Positions 25,201-34,432 of a stretch of DNA of 64,000 nt are shown here, piece after piece. Each line of letters opens with the position of its first letter. The first letter of the stretch is position 1. The position numbers were made by a program, and so were the translations under genes. The notes under the pieces were generated by a model. That model did no database searches. It saw nothing but the letters and a program-made list of their open reading frames with translations, and was not told the origin of the DNA. The stretch lies in NCBI GenBank assembly GCA_964036275.1, contig OZ038437.1, forward strand, positions 19,450,859 through 19,514,858, read 5' to 3'. This DNA is from Litoditis marina (Eukaryota > Nematoda > Chromadorea > Rhabditida > Rhabditidae).

Positions 25201-25287
25201 CAATCGATATTCCCGAACTGCACGATCTGGTGGATGTCATCGTGTTTCCCAAACACGGGCCGCGGCCGCACCCGGATGAGATGGCAG
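10224..25287 (+). CDS. Cellular RNA-dependent RNA polymerase (RNAi RdRP), 3' part missing
   Basis: Exons: 10224-10228, 10325-10430, 10830-10919, 11512-11654, 12103-12181, 12624-12750, 12961-12992, (13384-13434 optional), 13495-13649, 14350-14449, 14885-14959, 15439-15594, 15888-15961, 16215-16308, 16889-16960, 17797-17892, 18400-18557, 19184-19281, 20433-20601, 21210-21276, 21554-21627, 21951-22053, 22226-22386, 23029-23131, 23296-23424, 23822-23933, 24367-24464, 24719-24791, 25141-25287. All phases fit; about 965 aa without the optional exon. Diagnostic eukaryotic RdRP blocks appear in order: VVVTPTRVIRVAPEMVMGN (~470), VIRVSFRDDD, FFLGSSSSQMRDQG (~558), TDGVGSIS (~660), FRGAKGVLAVDP (~692), KGRAMLGVTDQ (~870), GRVLVTKNPSVVGGDVRV (~917), PHPDEMAG. 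In this family the last block leads into the metal-binding DxDGD motif, which is absent. The family copies RNA into dsRNA or secondary siRNAs (established). The start is inferred from a 5-base coding exon ATGAG; upstream exons are possible. Confidence 0.88.
12386..12565. mobile_element. Hairpin element in RdRP intron
   Basis: The outer arms pair GTACGTATTCTAGAAGGTCC with GGGATCTTCTAGCATACGC. The centre is a tight palindrome, CTTACATCCCGGCGGGATGTAAG (about 12466-12488). It lies between the exons ending 12181 and starting 12624. Confidence 0.6.
13384..13434 (+). CDS. Possible optional 51-base RdRP exon
   Basis: It is open in the needed phase (0 in, 0 out), with a TTGCAG acceptor and a weak GTGGAG donor, and encodes MEIIGALRGRPITFGIP. 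The flanking exons (12961-12992 and 13495-13649) also join in frame without it. I cannot tell whether it is constitutive, alternative or spurious. Confidence 0.35.
13793..13850 (+). pseudogene. Decayed duplicate of the RdRP exon end in the next intron
   Basis: It matches the last ~55 bases of the exon ending at 13649 plus its donor: CTTCTGTGAGGAGGGCA...CTCCCTAGAGGTAG against CTTCTGTGAGGAGGGCA...CTCCCAAGAGGTAA. It carries an indel and an in-frame TAG, so it is not a working exon. Confidence 0.75.
15001..15018 (+). repeat. Poly-C tract in RdRP intron
   Basis: An uninterrupted run of about 18 Cs. The length is likely unreliable in the assembly. Confidence 0.85.
15281..15405. mobile_element. TTAAAGAAGGACGAT-family MITE in RdRP intron
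   Basis: The inverted ends read TTAAAGAAGGACGATTATGTGG and CCACATAATCGTCCTGCTTCAA. It ends about 33 bases before the acceptor of the exon starting at 15439. Confidence 0.75.
16978..17215. mobile_element. GAATTC-ended palindromic GGTTAAC repeat
   Basis: It runs from GCGAATTCCGTTAACC to GCGGTTACATAAAGAATTCGC and is filled with GGTTAAC/GTTAACC words in both orientations. Related ends occur at 25605-25820, about 38740-38840 and 48173-48441. Confidence 0.6.
18787..18945 (+). mobile_element. CACCAGTAA-family MITE in RdRP intron
   Basis: The left end is ACCAGTAAAGTTGTCC and the right end GGACCTTACTGATGT. The core has GGACTACTTTTTCGCCGAAAA and CACGTGTT, as in the other members. Confidence 0.7.
19294..19462 (+). 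mobile_element. CACCAGTAA-family MITE just after RdRP exon
   Basis: The left end ACACCAGTAAAGTTGTCCGA begins only 12 bases after the donor of the exon ending at 19281. The right end is GTCGGACCTTCTCCGTGT. The insertion is therefore right beside the 5' splice site. Confidence 0.75.
19612..19773. mobile_element. GCCAATC/CTCTCTCGC-family inverted-repeat element
   Basis: Imperfect inverted repeat. One side has GATTGGCGCCAAT and AGCGAGAGAGTGT; the other has ACACTCTCTCGCT and GCCAATTGGCTGGGAATTGGC. Relatives lie at 20609-20753, 25313-25404 (cut by the gap) and 46768-46925. Confidence 0.7.
20252..20410 (+). repeat. 39-bp tandem repeat, four copies, just before RdRP exon
   Basis: Four near-identical 39-base units containing ACCTTGCACATGTTCGAG and CAATCTCTGACCTTTGAC end 22 bases before the acceptor of the exon starting at 20433. 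Because 39 is divisible by 3, both strands show repetitive peptides that are not evidence of coding. Confidence 0.9.
20609..20753. mobile_element. GCCAATC/CTCTCTCGC-family element after RdRP exon
   Basis: It starts 7 bases after the exon end at 20601 and shares GGCGAGAGAGTATGCAGGTC and GCACACTCTCTTGTCG with the other members. Confidence 0.65.
22070..22205. repeat. TACAGTATCC palindrome in RdRP intron
   Basis: ATTTGACCTACTCAGATACAG and CTGTATCTGAGTAGGTCAAAT-like arms face each other around 22095-22145, then the TACAGTATCCTACAGTA words repeat. It ends at the acceptor tract of the exon starting at 22226. Confidence 0.65.
22465..22489 (+). pseudogene. Short duplicate of RdRP exon end plus donor in the next intron
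   Basis: GAGACAGAGCCAGATCAAGTGAG matches the last bases and donor of the exon ending at 22386 (CAGACAGAGTCAGATCAAGTGGG). It is too short to be an exon by itself and looks like a duplicated splice-donor segment. Confidence 0.6.
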
Positions 25288-25312
25288 GTAACCGAGTGGT
25301 TACTTATTAGAC

Positions 25313-25404
25313 CTCGGAACAACGCCAATCGTCTGCGATTGGCCAGCTACAAAAGCGAGAGAGCATGCAGGTCAATGAGGCCGCAGACAGGCTGAGAGAG
25401 TCTG
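25313..25404. mobile_element. GCCAATC/CTCTCTCGC-family element cut by the assembly gap
   Basis: AACGCCAATCGTCTGCGATTGGCCAGC and AGCGAGAGAGCATGCAGGTC match the first half of the family. The second half is replaced by Ns, so a hairpin repeat probably helped cause the assembly break. Confidence 0.65.
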
Positions 25405-25604
25405 NNNNNNNNNNNNNNNNNNNNNNNNNNNNNNNNNNNNNNNNNNNNNNNNNNNNNNNNNNNNNNNNNNNNNNNNNNNNNNNNNNNNNNNNNNNNNNNN
25501 NNNNNNNNNNNNNNNNNNNNNNNNNNNNNNNNNNNNNNNNNNNNNNNNNNNNNNNNNNNNNNNNNNNNNNNNNNNNNNNNNNNNNNNNNNNNNNNNNNNN
25601 NNNN
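25405..25604. other. Assembly gap, 200 Ns
   Basis: Exactly 200 unknown bases, which suggests a placeholder rather than a measured length. It lies 117 bases after the last recognised RdRP exon. Confidence 0.99.
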
Positions 25605-25825
25605 AAATCAGGTTACCTCATAGGTAACCGGTAGGTAACCGAAAACCAAAATCCGGTTACCGTACAAACTAACGGTAAAAACCACATTTTGTGTTGGAGA
25701 AACCGGTAACCGGTTTTTCATTTTTGGTTACCGACCGGTTACCTATCGAAGTAACCGGGAAAAGGGTTACCAAAAAACCGGTTAGGTTACCAAAAAACCC
25801 GGTTACATATAGAATTCACCGGATT
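25605..25825. mobile_element. GGTTACC palindromic repeat ending in GAATTC
   Basis: Dense GGTTACC/GGTAACC words in both orientations end with CGGTTACATATAGAATTCACC, like the right end of the element at 16978-17215. Its left end is lost in the gap. Confidence 0.6.
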
Positions 25826-26186
25826 AGACACGCAATGCGCCATTGATTCGATACATTTGTCATCATCGAATAAAACACAACGAATACCATTGACAGTCAC
25901 AACCTCTAAACATCATACACGATAGTCGTCAACAGCGAGTGTGTTGGAGAGAAATCGTTACCAGCTTATGAAAAGACCATTCTGCTAACAAAGCGTATAC
26001 TATATTATTAAAATATTTACCTGAGAGGAATTAGGATTGTTACCCGGCTCTTTCACCTTTTGCAATTTTTTCTGTCCGAACTAGAATTCAGTCCGACCTA
26101 GAAACAAAATACTGCACTTACACACTACTCCTCGAATACTATCGTTTAGAAAGAGGTGTCGTTTTTTTTGACGCGTATTGACGGGT
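25826..26186. other. Non-coding stretch between gap and satellite
   Basis: I see no exon and no DxDGD-encoding sequence here on the plus strand. The satellite begins at its end. Confidence 0.6.
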
Positions 26187-29100
26187 ACTTTTTGGTGGTC
26201 CGTATCTAGTATGGGTGTCCGGCCGGGAATGTCCGACCGCTTCCTTCTCTATGCCCTCTTCTCTCTCGCCCTATACTTTTTGGTGGTTCGTATCTAGTAT
26301 GGGTGTCCGGCCGGGAATGTCTGACCGCTCCCTTCTCTATGCCCTCTTCTCTCTCGCCCTATACTTTTTGGTGGTCCGTATCTAGTATGGGTGTCCGACC
26401 GGGAATGTCTGGCCGCTCCCTTCTCTGTGCCCTCTTCTCTCTTGCCCTATACTTTTTGGTGGTCCGTATCTAGTATGGGTGTCCGGCCGGGAATGTCTGA
26501 CCGCTCCCTTCTCTATGCCCTCTTCTCTTTTGCCCTATACTTTTTGGTGGTCCGTATCTAGTATGGGTGTCCGGCCGGGAATGTCTGACCGCTCCCTTCT
26601 CTATGCCCTCTTCTCTTTCGCCCTATACTTTTTGGTGGTCCGTATCTAGTATGGGTGTCCGGCCGGGAATGTCTGACCGCTCCCTTCTCTATGCCCTCTT
26701 CTCTCTCGCCCTACACTTTTTGGTGGTCCGTATCTAGTATGGGTGTCCAGCCGGGAATGTCTGACCGCTCCCTTCTCTATACCCTCTTCTCTCTCGCCCT
26801 ATACTTTTTGGTGGTCCGTATCTAGTATGGGTATCCGGCCGGGAATGTCTGGCCGCTTCCTTTTCTATGCCCTCTTCTCTCTCGCCCTACACTTTTTGGT
26901 GGTCCGTATCTAGTATGGGTGTCCAGCCGGGAATGTCTGACCGCTCCCTTCTCTATGCCCTCTTCTCTCTCGCCCTATACTTTTTGGTGGTCCGTATCTA
27001 GTATGGGTGTCCGGCCGGGAATGTCTGACCGCTTCCTTTTCTATGCCCTCTTCTCTCTCGCCCTACACTTTTTGGTGGTCCGTATCTAGTATGGGTGTCC
27101 AGCCGGGAATGTCTGACCGCTCCCTTCTCTATACCCTCTTCTCTCTCGCCCTATACTTTTTGGTGGTCCGTATCTAGTATGGGTATCCGGCCGGGAATGT
27201 CTGGCCGCTCCCTTCTCTATACCCTCTTCTCTCTCGCCCTATACTTTTTGGTGGTCCGTTTCTAGTATGGGTGTCCGGCCGGGAATGTCTGGCCGCTCCC
27301 TTCTCTATGCCCTCTTCTCTCTCGCCCTACACTTTTTGGTGGTCCGTATCTAGTATGGGTGTCCAGCCGGGAATGTCTGACCGCTCCCTTCTCTATGCCC
27401 TCTTCTCTCTCGCCCTATACTTTTTGGTGGTCCGTATCTAGTATGGGTGTCCGGCCGGGAATGTCTGACCGCTTCCTTTTCTATGCCCTCTTCTCTCTCG
27501 CCCTACACTTTTTGGTGGTCCGTATCTAGTATGGGTGTCCAGCCGGGAATGTATGACCGCTCCCTTCTCTATGCCCTCTTCTCTCTCGCCCTATACTTTT
27601 TGGTGGTCCGTATCTAGTATGGGTGTCCGGCCGGGAATGTCTGACCGCTTCCTTCTCTATGCCCTCTTCTCTCTCGCCCTATACTTTTTGGTGGTTCGTA
27701 TCTAGTATGGGTGTCCGGCCGGGAATGTGTGACCGCTCCCTTCTCTATGCCCTCTTCTCTCTCGCCCTATACTTTTTGGTGGTCCGTATCTAGTATGGGT
27801 GTCCGGCCGGGAATGTCTGACCGCTCCCTTCTCTATGCCCTCTTCTCTCTCGCCCTATACTTTTTGGTGGTCCGTATCAAGTATGGGTGTCCGGCCGGGA
27901 ATGTCTGACCGCTTCCTTCTCTATGCCCTCTTCTCTCTCGCCCTATACTTTTTGGTGGTTCGTATCTAGTATGGGTGTCCGGCCGGGAATGTGTGACCGC
28001 TCCCTTCTCTATGCCCTCTTCTCTCTCGCCCTATACTTTTTGGTGGTCCGTATCTAGTATGGGTGTCCGGCCGGGAATGTCTGACCGCTCCCTTCTCTAT
28101 GCCCTCTTCTCTCTCGCCCTATACTTTTTGGTGGTCCGTATCAAGTATGGGTGTCCGGCCGGGAATGTCTGACCGCTCCCTTCTCTGTGCCCTCTTCTCT
28201 CTTGCCCTATACTTTTTGGTGGTCCGTATCTAGTATGGGTGTCCAGCCGGGAATGTCTGACCGCTCCCTTCTCTATGCCCTCTTCTCTCTCGCCCTATAC
28301 TTTTTGGTCGTCCGTATCTAGTATGGGTGTCCGGCCGGGAATGTCTGACCGCTTCCTTTTCTATGCCCTCTTCTCTCTCGCCCTACACTTTTTGGTGGTC
28401 CGTATCTAGTATGGGTGTCCAGCCGGGAATGTCTGACCGCTCCCTTCTCTATACCCTCTTCTCTCTCGCCCTATACTTTTTGGTGGTCCGTATCTAGTAT
28501 GGGTATCCGGCCGGGAATGTCTGGCCGCTCCCTTCTCTATACCCTCTTCTCTCTCGCCCTACACTTTTTGGTGGTCCGTTTCTAGTATGGGTGTCCGGCC
28601 GGGAATGTCTGACCGCTTCCTTTTCTATGCCCTCTTCTCTCTCGCCCTACACTTTTTGGTGGTCCGTATCTAGTATGGGTGTCCAGCCGGGAATGTATGA
28701 CCGCTCCCTTCTCTATGCCCTCTTCTCTCTCGCCCTATACTTTTTGGTGGTCCGTATCTAGTATGGGTGTCCGGCCGGGAATGTCTGACCGCTTCCTTTT
28801 CTATGCCCTCTTCTCTCTCGCCCTACACTTTTTGGTGGTCCGTATCTAGTATGGGTGTCCAGCCGGGAATGTCTGACCGCTCCCTTCTCTATACCCTCTT
28901 CTCTCTCGCCCTATACTTTTTGGTGGTCCGTATCTAGTATGGGTATCCGGCCGGGAATGTCTGGCCGCTCCCTTCTCTATACCCTCTTCTCTCTCGCCCT
29001 ATACTTTTTGGTGGTCCGTTTCTAGTATGGGTGTCCGGCCGGGAATGTCTGGCCGCGCCCTTCTCTATGCCCTCTTCTCTCTCGCCCTACACTTTTTGGT

Positions 29101-29764
29101 GGTACGTATCTAGTATGGATGTCCAGCCGGGAATGTCTCATCGCTCCCTTCTCTATGCCCTCTTCTCTCTCGCCCTATACTTTTTGGTGGTCCGTATCTA
29201 GTATGGGTGTCCGGCCGGGAATGTCTGACCGCTTCCTTTTCTATGCCCTCTTCTCTCTCGCCCTACACTTTTTGGTGGTCCGTATCTAGTATGGGTGTCC
29301 AGCCGGGAATGTATGACCGCTCCCTTCTCTATGCCCTCTTCTCTCTCGCCCTATACTTTTTGGTGGTTCGTATCTAGTATGGGTGTCCGGCCGGGAATGT
29401 GTGACCGCTCCCTTCTCTATGCCCTCTTCTCTTTCGCCCTATACTTTTTGGTGGTCCGTATCTAGCATGGGTGTCCGGCCGGGAATGTCTGACCGCTCCC
29501 TTCTCTATGCCCTCTTCTCTCTCGCCCTATACTTTTTGGTGGTCCGTATCTAGTATGGGTGTCCGGCCGGGAATGTCTGACCGCTCCCTTCTCTATGCCC
29601 TCTTCTCTCTCGCCCTATACTTTTTGGTGGTCCGTATCTAGTATGGGTGTCCGGCCGGGAATGTGTGACCGCTCCCTTCTCTATGCCCTCTTCTCTCTCG
29701 CCCTATACTTTTTGGTGGTCCGTATCTAGTATGGGTGTCCGGCCGGGAATGTCTGACCGCTCCC
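26187..29764. repeat. 88-bp satellite array, block 1
   Basis: About 41 head-to-tail monomers of 88 bases. Each has CTTTTTGGTGGTCCGTATCT, GTCCGGCCGGGAATGTCTGA and a pyrimidine-rich CTCTTCTCTCTCGCCC part. Variants such as CCAGCCGGG, TACACTTTTTGG and CTTCCTTTTC travel together and recur in blocks, giving higher-order repeats; for example, a 264-base (3-mer) unit repeats at 27711 and 27975. Long open frames here arise from the repeat and are not genes. Confidence 0.97.
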
Positions 29765-30415
29765 AAAAATATTTCCTCATACGGGTACCCCCACAAACAC
29801 GGTGGGCACCTGCCGGGGCAGGGTAAAAATCCCCCCTTCCTCCCCTCGTGGGTCACAGGTTCGGTGTTCGGGTCATAAGGAATTAAGGCACAGCAGAATC
29901 ATAGGAGAGTCCCCATCTTCACCACGTGTGCCCCTTGAGTTGGTTCTCTTGCAATACTGGACGTGGTTTTTAGTCTGTATTGAACAAAAGCTCGCAGGGA
30001 GTGGATCGCTGAGTCTCGTGCAAAAGGGACGCGCGTCAAAAATTGGAAATTGCCCTGTCCTCGACTCTCTTGCGGCTGGGATACAAGATGTAAACTAGCG
30101 AAAGTCTCCAAGGGTAGCCAATAACTGTCTCAACAGTGGCCGATTAGACAGAGGTCACCGATCAATACCTTGGTTTGGTAGGTATTTTTATGAAAGGAGG
30201 CCTGTGAACAACAACACACTATATGATACAGTTAGGTACGCATCGCTTATGGACTGGAAATGAGAATGAATAAATTCACTAATTTCGTCTATTTATACCA
30301 TTAAGGTACACATAAGCGACACGCACCATTTTGAAGCGAACACAAGTATTCACTAGTCAGTAGCGCGACTAGCTGCCCACCATTATGGCGGACCTGGGAG
30401 GAAAACCCAGGCACA
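29765..30415. repeat. 651-bp insert in satellite, copy 1
   Basis: Non-satellite sequence beginning CAAAAATATTTCCTCATACGG and ending ATGGCGGACCTGGGAGG. It replaces satellite at a monomer edge and recurs almost unchanged at 31026. I recognise no gene in it; its ~98- and ~70-codon frames are on opposite strands and have no family resemblance. Confidence 0.9.
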
Positions 30416-31025
30416 ATGCCCTCTTCTCTCTCGCCCTATACTTTTTGGTGGTCCGTATCTAGTATGGGTGTCCGGCCGGGAATGTCTGACCGCTTCTTTT
30501 TCTATGCCCTCTTCTCTCTCGCCCTACACTTTTTGGTGGTCCGTATCTAGTATGGGTGTCCAGCCGGGAATGTATGACCGCTCCCTTCTCTATGCCCTCT
30601 TCTCTCTCGCCCTATACTTTTTGGTGGTTCGTATCTAGTATGGGTGTCCGGCCGGGAATGTGTGACCGCTCCCTTCTCTATGCCCTCTTCTCTTTCGCCC
30701 TATACTTTTTGGTGGTCCGTATCTAGCATGGGTGTCCGGCCGGGAATGTCTGACCGCTCCCTTCTCTATGCCCTCTTCTCTCTCGCCCTATACTTTTTGG
30801 TGGTCCGTATCTAGTATGGGTGTCCGGCCGGGAATGTCTGACCGCTCCCTTCTCTATGCCCTCTTCTCTCTCGCCCTATACTTTTTGGTGGTCCGTATCT
30901 AGTATGGGTGTCCGGCCGGGAATGTGTGACCGCTCCCTTCTCTATGCCCTCTTCTCTCTCGCCCTATACTTTTTGGTGGTCCGTATCTAGTATGGGTGTC
31001 CGGCCGGGAATGTCTGACCGCTCCC
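30416..31025. repeat. 88-bp satellite array, block 2
   Basis: About seven monomers between the two inserts. The order of monomer variants repeats the end of block 1, so insert plus monomers form a 1,261-base higher-order unit. Confidence 0.95.
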
Positions 31026-31676
31026 AAAAATATTTCCTCATACGGGTACCCCCACAAACACGGTGGGCACCTGCCGGGGCAGGGTAAAAATCCCCCCTTC
31101 CTCCCCTCGTGGGTCACGGGTTCGGTGTTCGGGTCATAAGGATTTAAGGCACAGCAGAATCATAGGAGAGTCCCCATCTTCACCACGTGTGCCCCTTGAG
31201 TTGGTTCTCTTGCAATACTGGACGTGGTTTTTAGTCTGTATTGAACAAAAGCTCGCAGGGAGTGGATCGCTGAGTCTCGTGCAAAAGGGACGCGCGTCAA
31301 AAATTGGAAATTGCCCTGTCCTCGACTCTCTTGCGGCTGGGATACAAGATGTAAACTAGCGAAAGTCTCCAAGGGTAGCCAATAACTGTCTCAACAGTGG
31401 CCGATTAGACAGAGGTCACCGATCAATACCTTGGTTTGGTAGGTATTTTTATGAAAGGAGGCCTGTGAACAACAACACACTATATGATACAGTTAGGTAC
31501 GCATCGCTTATGGACTGGAAATGAGAATGAATAAATTCACTAATTTCGTCTATTTATACCATTAAGGTACACATAAGCGACACGCACCATTTTGAAGCGA
31601 TTACAAGTATTCACTAGTCAGTAGCGCGACTAGCTGCCCACCATTATGGCGGACCTGGGAGGAAAACCCAGGCACA
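31026..31676. repeat. 651-bp insert in satellite, copy 2
   Basis: Nearly identical to 29765-30415; I noticed only a handful of substitutions. Its start is exactly 1,261 bases after that of copy 1. Confidence 0.93.
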
Positions 31677-33880
31677 ATGCCCTCTTCTCTCTCGCCCTAT
31701 ACTTTTTGGTGGTCCGTATCTAGTATGGGTGTCCGGCCGGGAATGTCTGACCGCTCCCTTCTCTGTGCCCTCTTCTCTCTTGCCCTATACTTTTTGGTGG
31801 TCCGTATCTAGTATGGGTGTCCGGCCGGAAATGTCTGACCGCTCCCTTCTCTATGCCCTCTTCTCTTTCGCCCTATACTTTTTGGTGGTCCGTATCTAGT
31901 ATGGGTGTCCGGCCGGGAATGTCTGACCGCTTCCTTCTCTATGCCCTCTTCTCTCTCGCCCTATACTTTTTGGTGGTCCGTATCTAGTATGGGTGTCCGG
32001 CCGGGAATGTCTGACCGCTTCCTTTTCTATGCCCTCTTCTCTCTCGCCCTACACTTTGTGGTGGTCCGTATCTAGTATGGGTGTCCAGCCGGGAATGTCT
32101 GACCGCTCCCTTCTCCATACCCTCTTCTCTCTCGCCCTATACTTTTTGGTGGTCCGTATCTAGTATGGGTATCCGGCAGGGAATGTCTGACCGCTTCCTT
32201 TTCTATGCCCTCTTCTCTCTCGCCCTACACTTTTTGGTGGTCCGTATCTAGTATGGGTGTCCAGCCGGGAATGTCTGACCGCTCCCTTCTCTATGCCCTC
32301 TTCTCTCTCGCCCTATACTTTTTGGTGGTTCGTATCTAGTATGGGTGTCCGGCCGGGAATGTCTGACCGCTCCCTTCTCTATGCCCTCTTCTCTCTCGCC
32401 CTATACTTTTTGGTGGTCCGTATCTAGTATGGGTGTCCGGCCGGGAATGTCTGACCGCTCCCTTCTCTGTGCCCTCTTCTCTCTTGCCCTATACTTTTTG
32501 GTGGTCCGTATCTAGTATGGGTGTCCGGCCGGGAATGTCTGACCGCTCCCTTCTCTATGCCCTCTTCTCTTTTGCCCTATACTTTTTGGTGTTCCGTATC
32601 TAGTATGGGTGTCCGGCCGGGAATGTCTGACCGCTCCCTTCTCTATGCCCTCTTCTCTTTCGCCCTATACTTTTTGGTGGTCCGTATCTAGTATGGGTGT
32701 CCGGCCGGGAATGTCTGACCGCTCCCTTCTCTATGCCCTCTTCTCTCTCGCCCTACACTTTTTGGTGGTCCGTTTCTAGTATGGGTGTCCGGCCGGGAAT
32801 GTCTGGCCGCTCCCTTCTCTATGCCCTCTTCTCTCTCGCCCTACACTTTTTGGTGGTCCGTATCTAGTATGGGTGTCCAGCCGGGAATGTCTGACCGCTC
32901 CCTTCTCTATGCCCTCTTCTCTCTCGCCCTATACTTTTTGGTGGTCCGTATCTAGTATGGGTGTCCGGCCGGGAATGTCTGACCGCTTCCTTTTCTATGC
33001 CCTCTTCTCTCTCGCCCTACACTTTTTGGTGGTCCGTATCTAGTATGGGTGTCCAGCCGGGAATGTATGACCGCTCCCTTCTCTATGCCCTCTTCTCTCT
33101 CGCCCTATACTTTTTGGTGGTCCGTATCTAGTATGGGTGTCCGGCCGGGAATGTCTGACCGCTTCCTTCTCTATGCCCTCTTCTCTCTCGCCCTATACTT
33201 TTTGGTGGTTCGTATCTAGTATGGGTGTCCGGCCGGGAATGTGTGACCGCTCCGTTCTCTATGCCCTCTTCTCTCTCGCCCTATACTTTTTGGTGGTCCG
33301 TATCTAGTATGGGTGTTTGGCCGGGAATGTCTGACCGCTCCCTTCTCTGTGCCCTCTTCTCTCTTGCCCTATACTTTTTGGTGGTCCGTATCTAGTATGG
33401 GTGTCCGGCCGGAAATGTCTGACCGCTCCCTTCTCTATGCCCTCTTCTCTTTCGCACTATACTTTTTGGTGGTCCGTATCTAGCATGGGTGTCCGGCCGG
33501 GAATGTCTGACCGCTCCCTTCTCTATGCCCTCTTCTCTCTCGCCCTATACTTTTTGGTGGTCCGTATCTAGTATGGGTGTCCGGCCGGGAATGTCTGACC
33601 GCTTCCTTTTCTATGCCCTCTTCTCTCTCGCCCTACACTTTTTGGTGGTCCGTATCTAGTATGGGTGTCCAGCCGGGAATGTCTGACCGCTCCCTTCTCT
33701 ATACCCTCTTCTCTCTCGCCCTATACTTTTTGGTGGTCCGTATCTAGTATGGGTATCCGGCGTATCCGGCCGGGAATGTCTGGCCGCTCCCTTCTCTATA
33801 CCCTCTTCTCTCTCGCCCTATACTTTTTGGTGGTCCGTTTCTAGTATGGGTGTCCGGCCGGGAATGTCTGGCCGCTCCCT
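31677..33880. repeat. 88-bp satellite array, block 3
   Basis: About 25 monomers with the same variant classes as block 1, including one with an internal duplication around ATCCGGCGTATCCGGC (about 33757). Confidence 0.95.
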
Positions 33881-34131
33881 AAAATATTTCCTCATACGGG
33901 TACCCCCACAAACACGGTGGGCACCTCCCGGGGCAAAAACTGCTTGAATAACAACACAATCCCCCCTTCCTCCCCTCGTGGGTCACGGGTTCGGTCATCT
34001 GGTCATAAGGATTTAGGGCACAGCAAAATCACGGGAAAGTCCTCATTCTCACCACGTTTCCCCCTTGAGTTGTTTTTCTTGCAATACTGGACGTGCGTTA
34101 CGGTCTGTATTGTATAAAAGCTAGCAGAGAG
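33881..34131. repeat. Shortened and diverged satellite insert, copy 3
   Basis: It matches the first ~250 bases of the 651-bp insert, but a stretch reading AAAACTGCTTGAATAACAACACA (33936-33958) is spliced into it. The same words occur in the cathepsin intron near 34522, so the edge of the array has exchanged sequence with the neighbouring gene. Confidence 0.8.
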
Positions 34132-34310
34132 GATGTCTGACCGCTCCCTTCTCTATACCCTCTTCTCTCTCGCCCTATACTTTTTAGTGGTCCGTATCTA
34201 GTATGAGTGTCCGGCCGGGAAGGTCTGGCCGCTCCCTTCTCTATACCCTCTTTTCTCTCGTCCTATACTTTTTGGTGGTCCGTGTATGGGTGTCCGGCCG
34301 GGAATGTCTG
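34132..34310. repeat. Degenerate terminal satellite monomers
   Basis: Two decayed monomers (TTTTTAGTGG, AGTATGAGTG, GTGTATGGG with a 9-base loss) mark the array edge. Array-edge decay is typical of satellites. Confidence 0.85.
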
Positions 34311-34432
34311 GGACTTCGCTTCAATAAACAGTTTTTCGTTGTCAGAAAATTGTTAGAAACAGTACAAAAAATATATTTATAGAGAAACTTCGCTATGCAC
34401 AAATAATAGGAATTGAATGTTTGCTTCGTTGA

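Noticed and set aside
27711..28172. Repeated open frames of 65 codons in the satellite
   Set aside because: They repeat every 264 bases because 3 x 88 keeps the frame. They have no conserved start context and are satellite artefacts.
26187..34310. CRISPR-like array
   Set aside because: Monomers are contiguous with no unique spacers, and the window is animal nuclear DNA.
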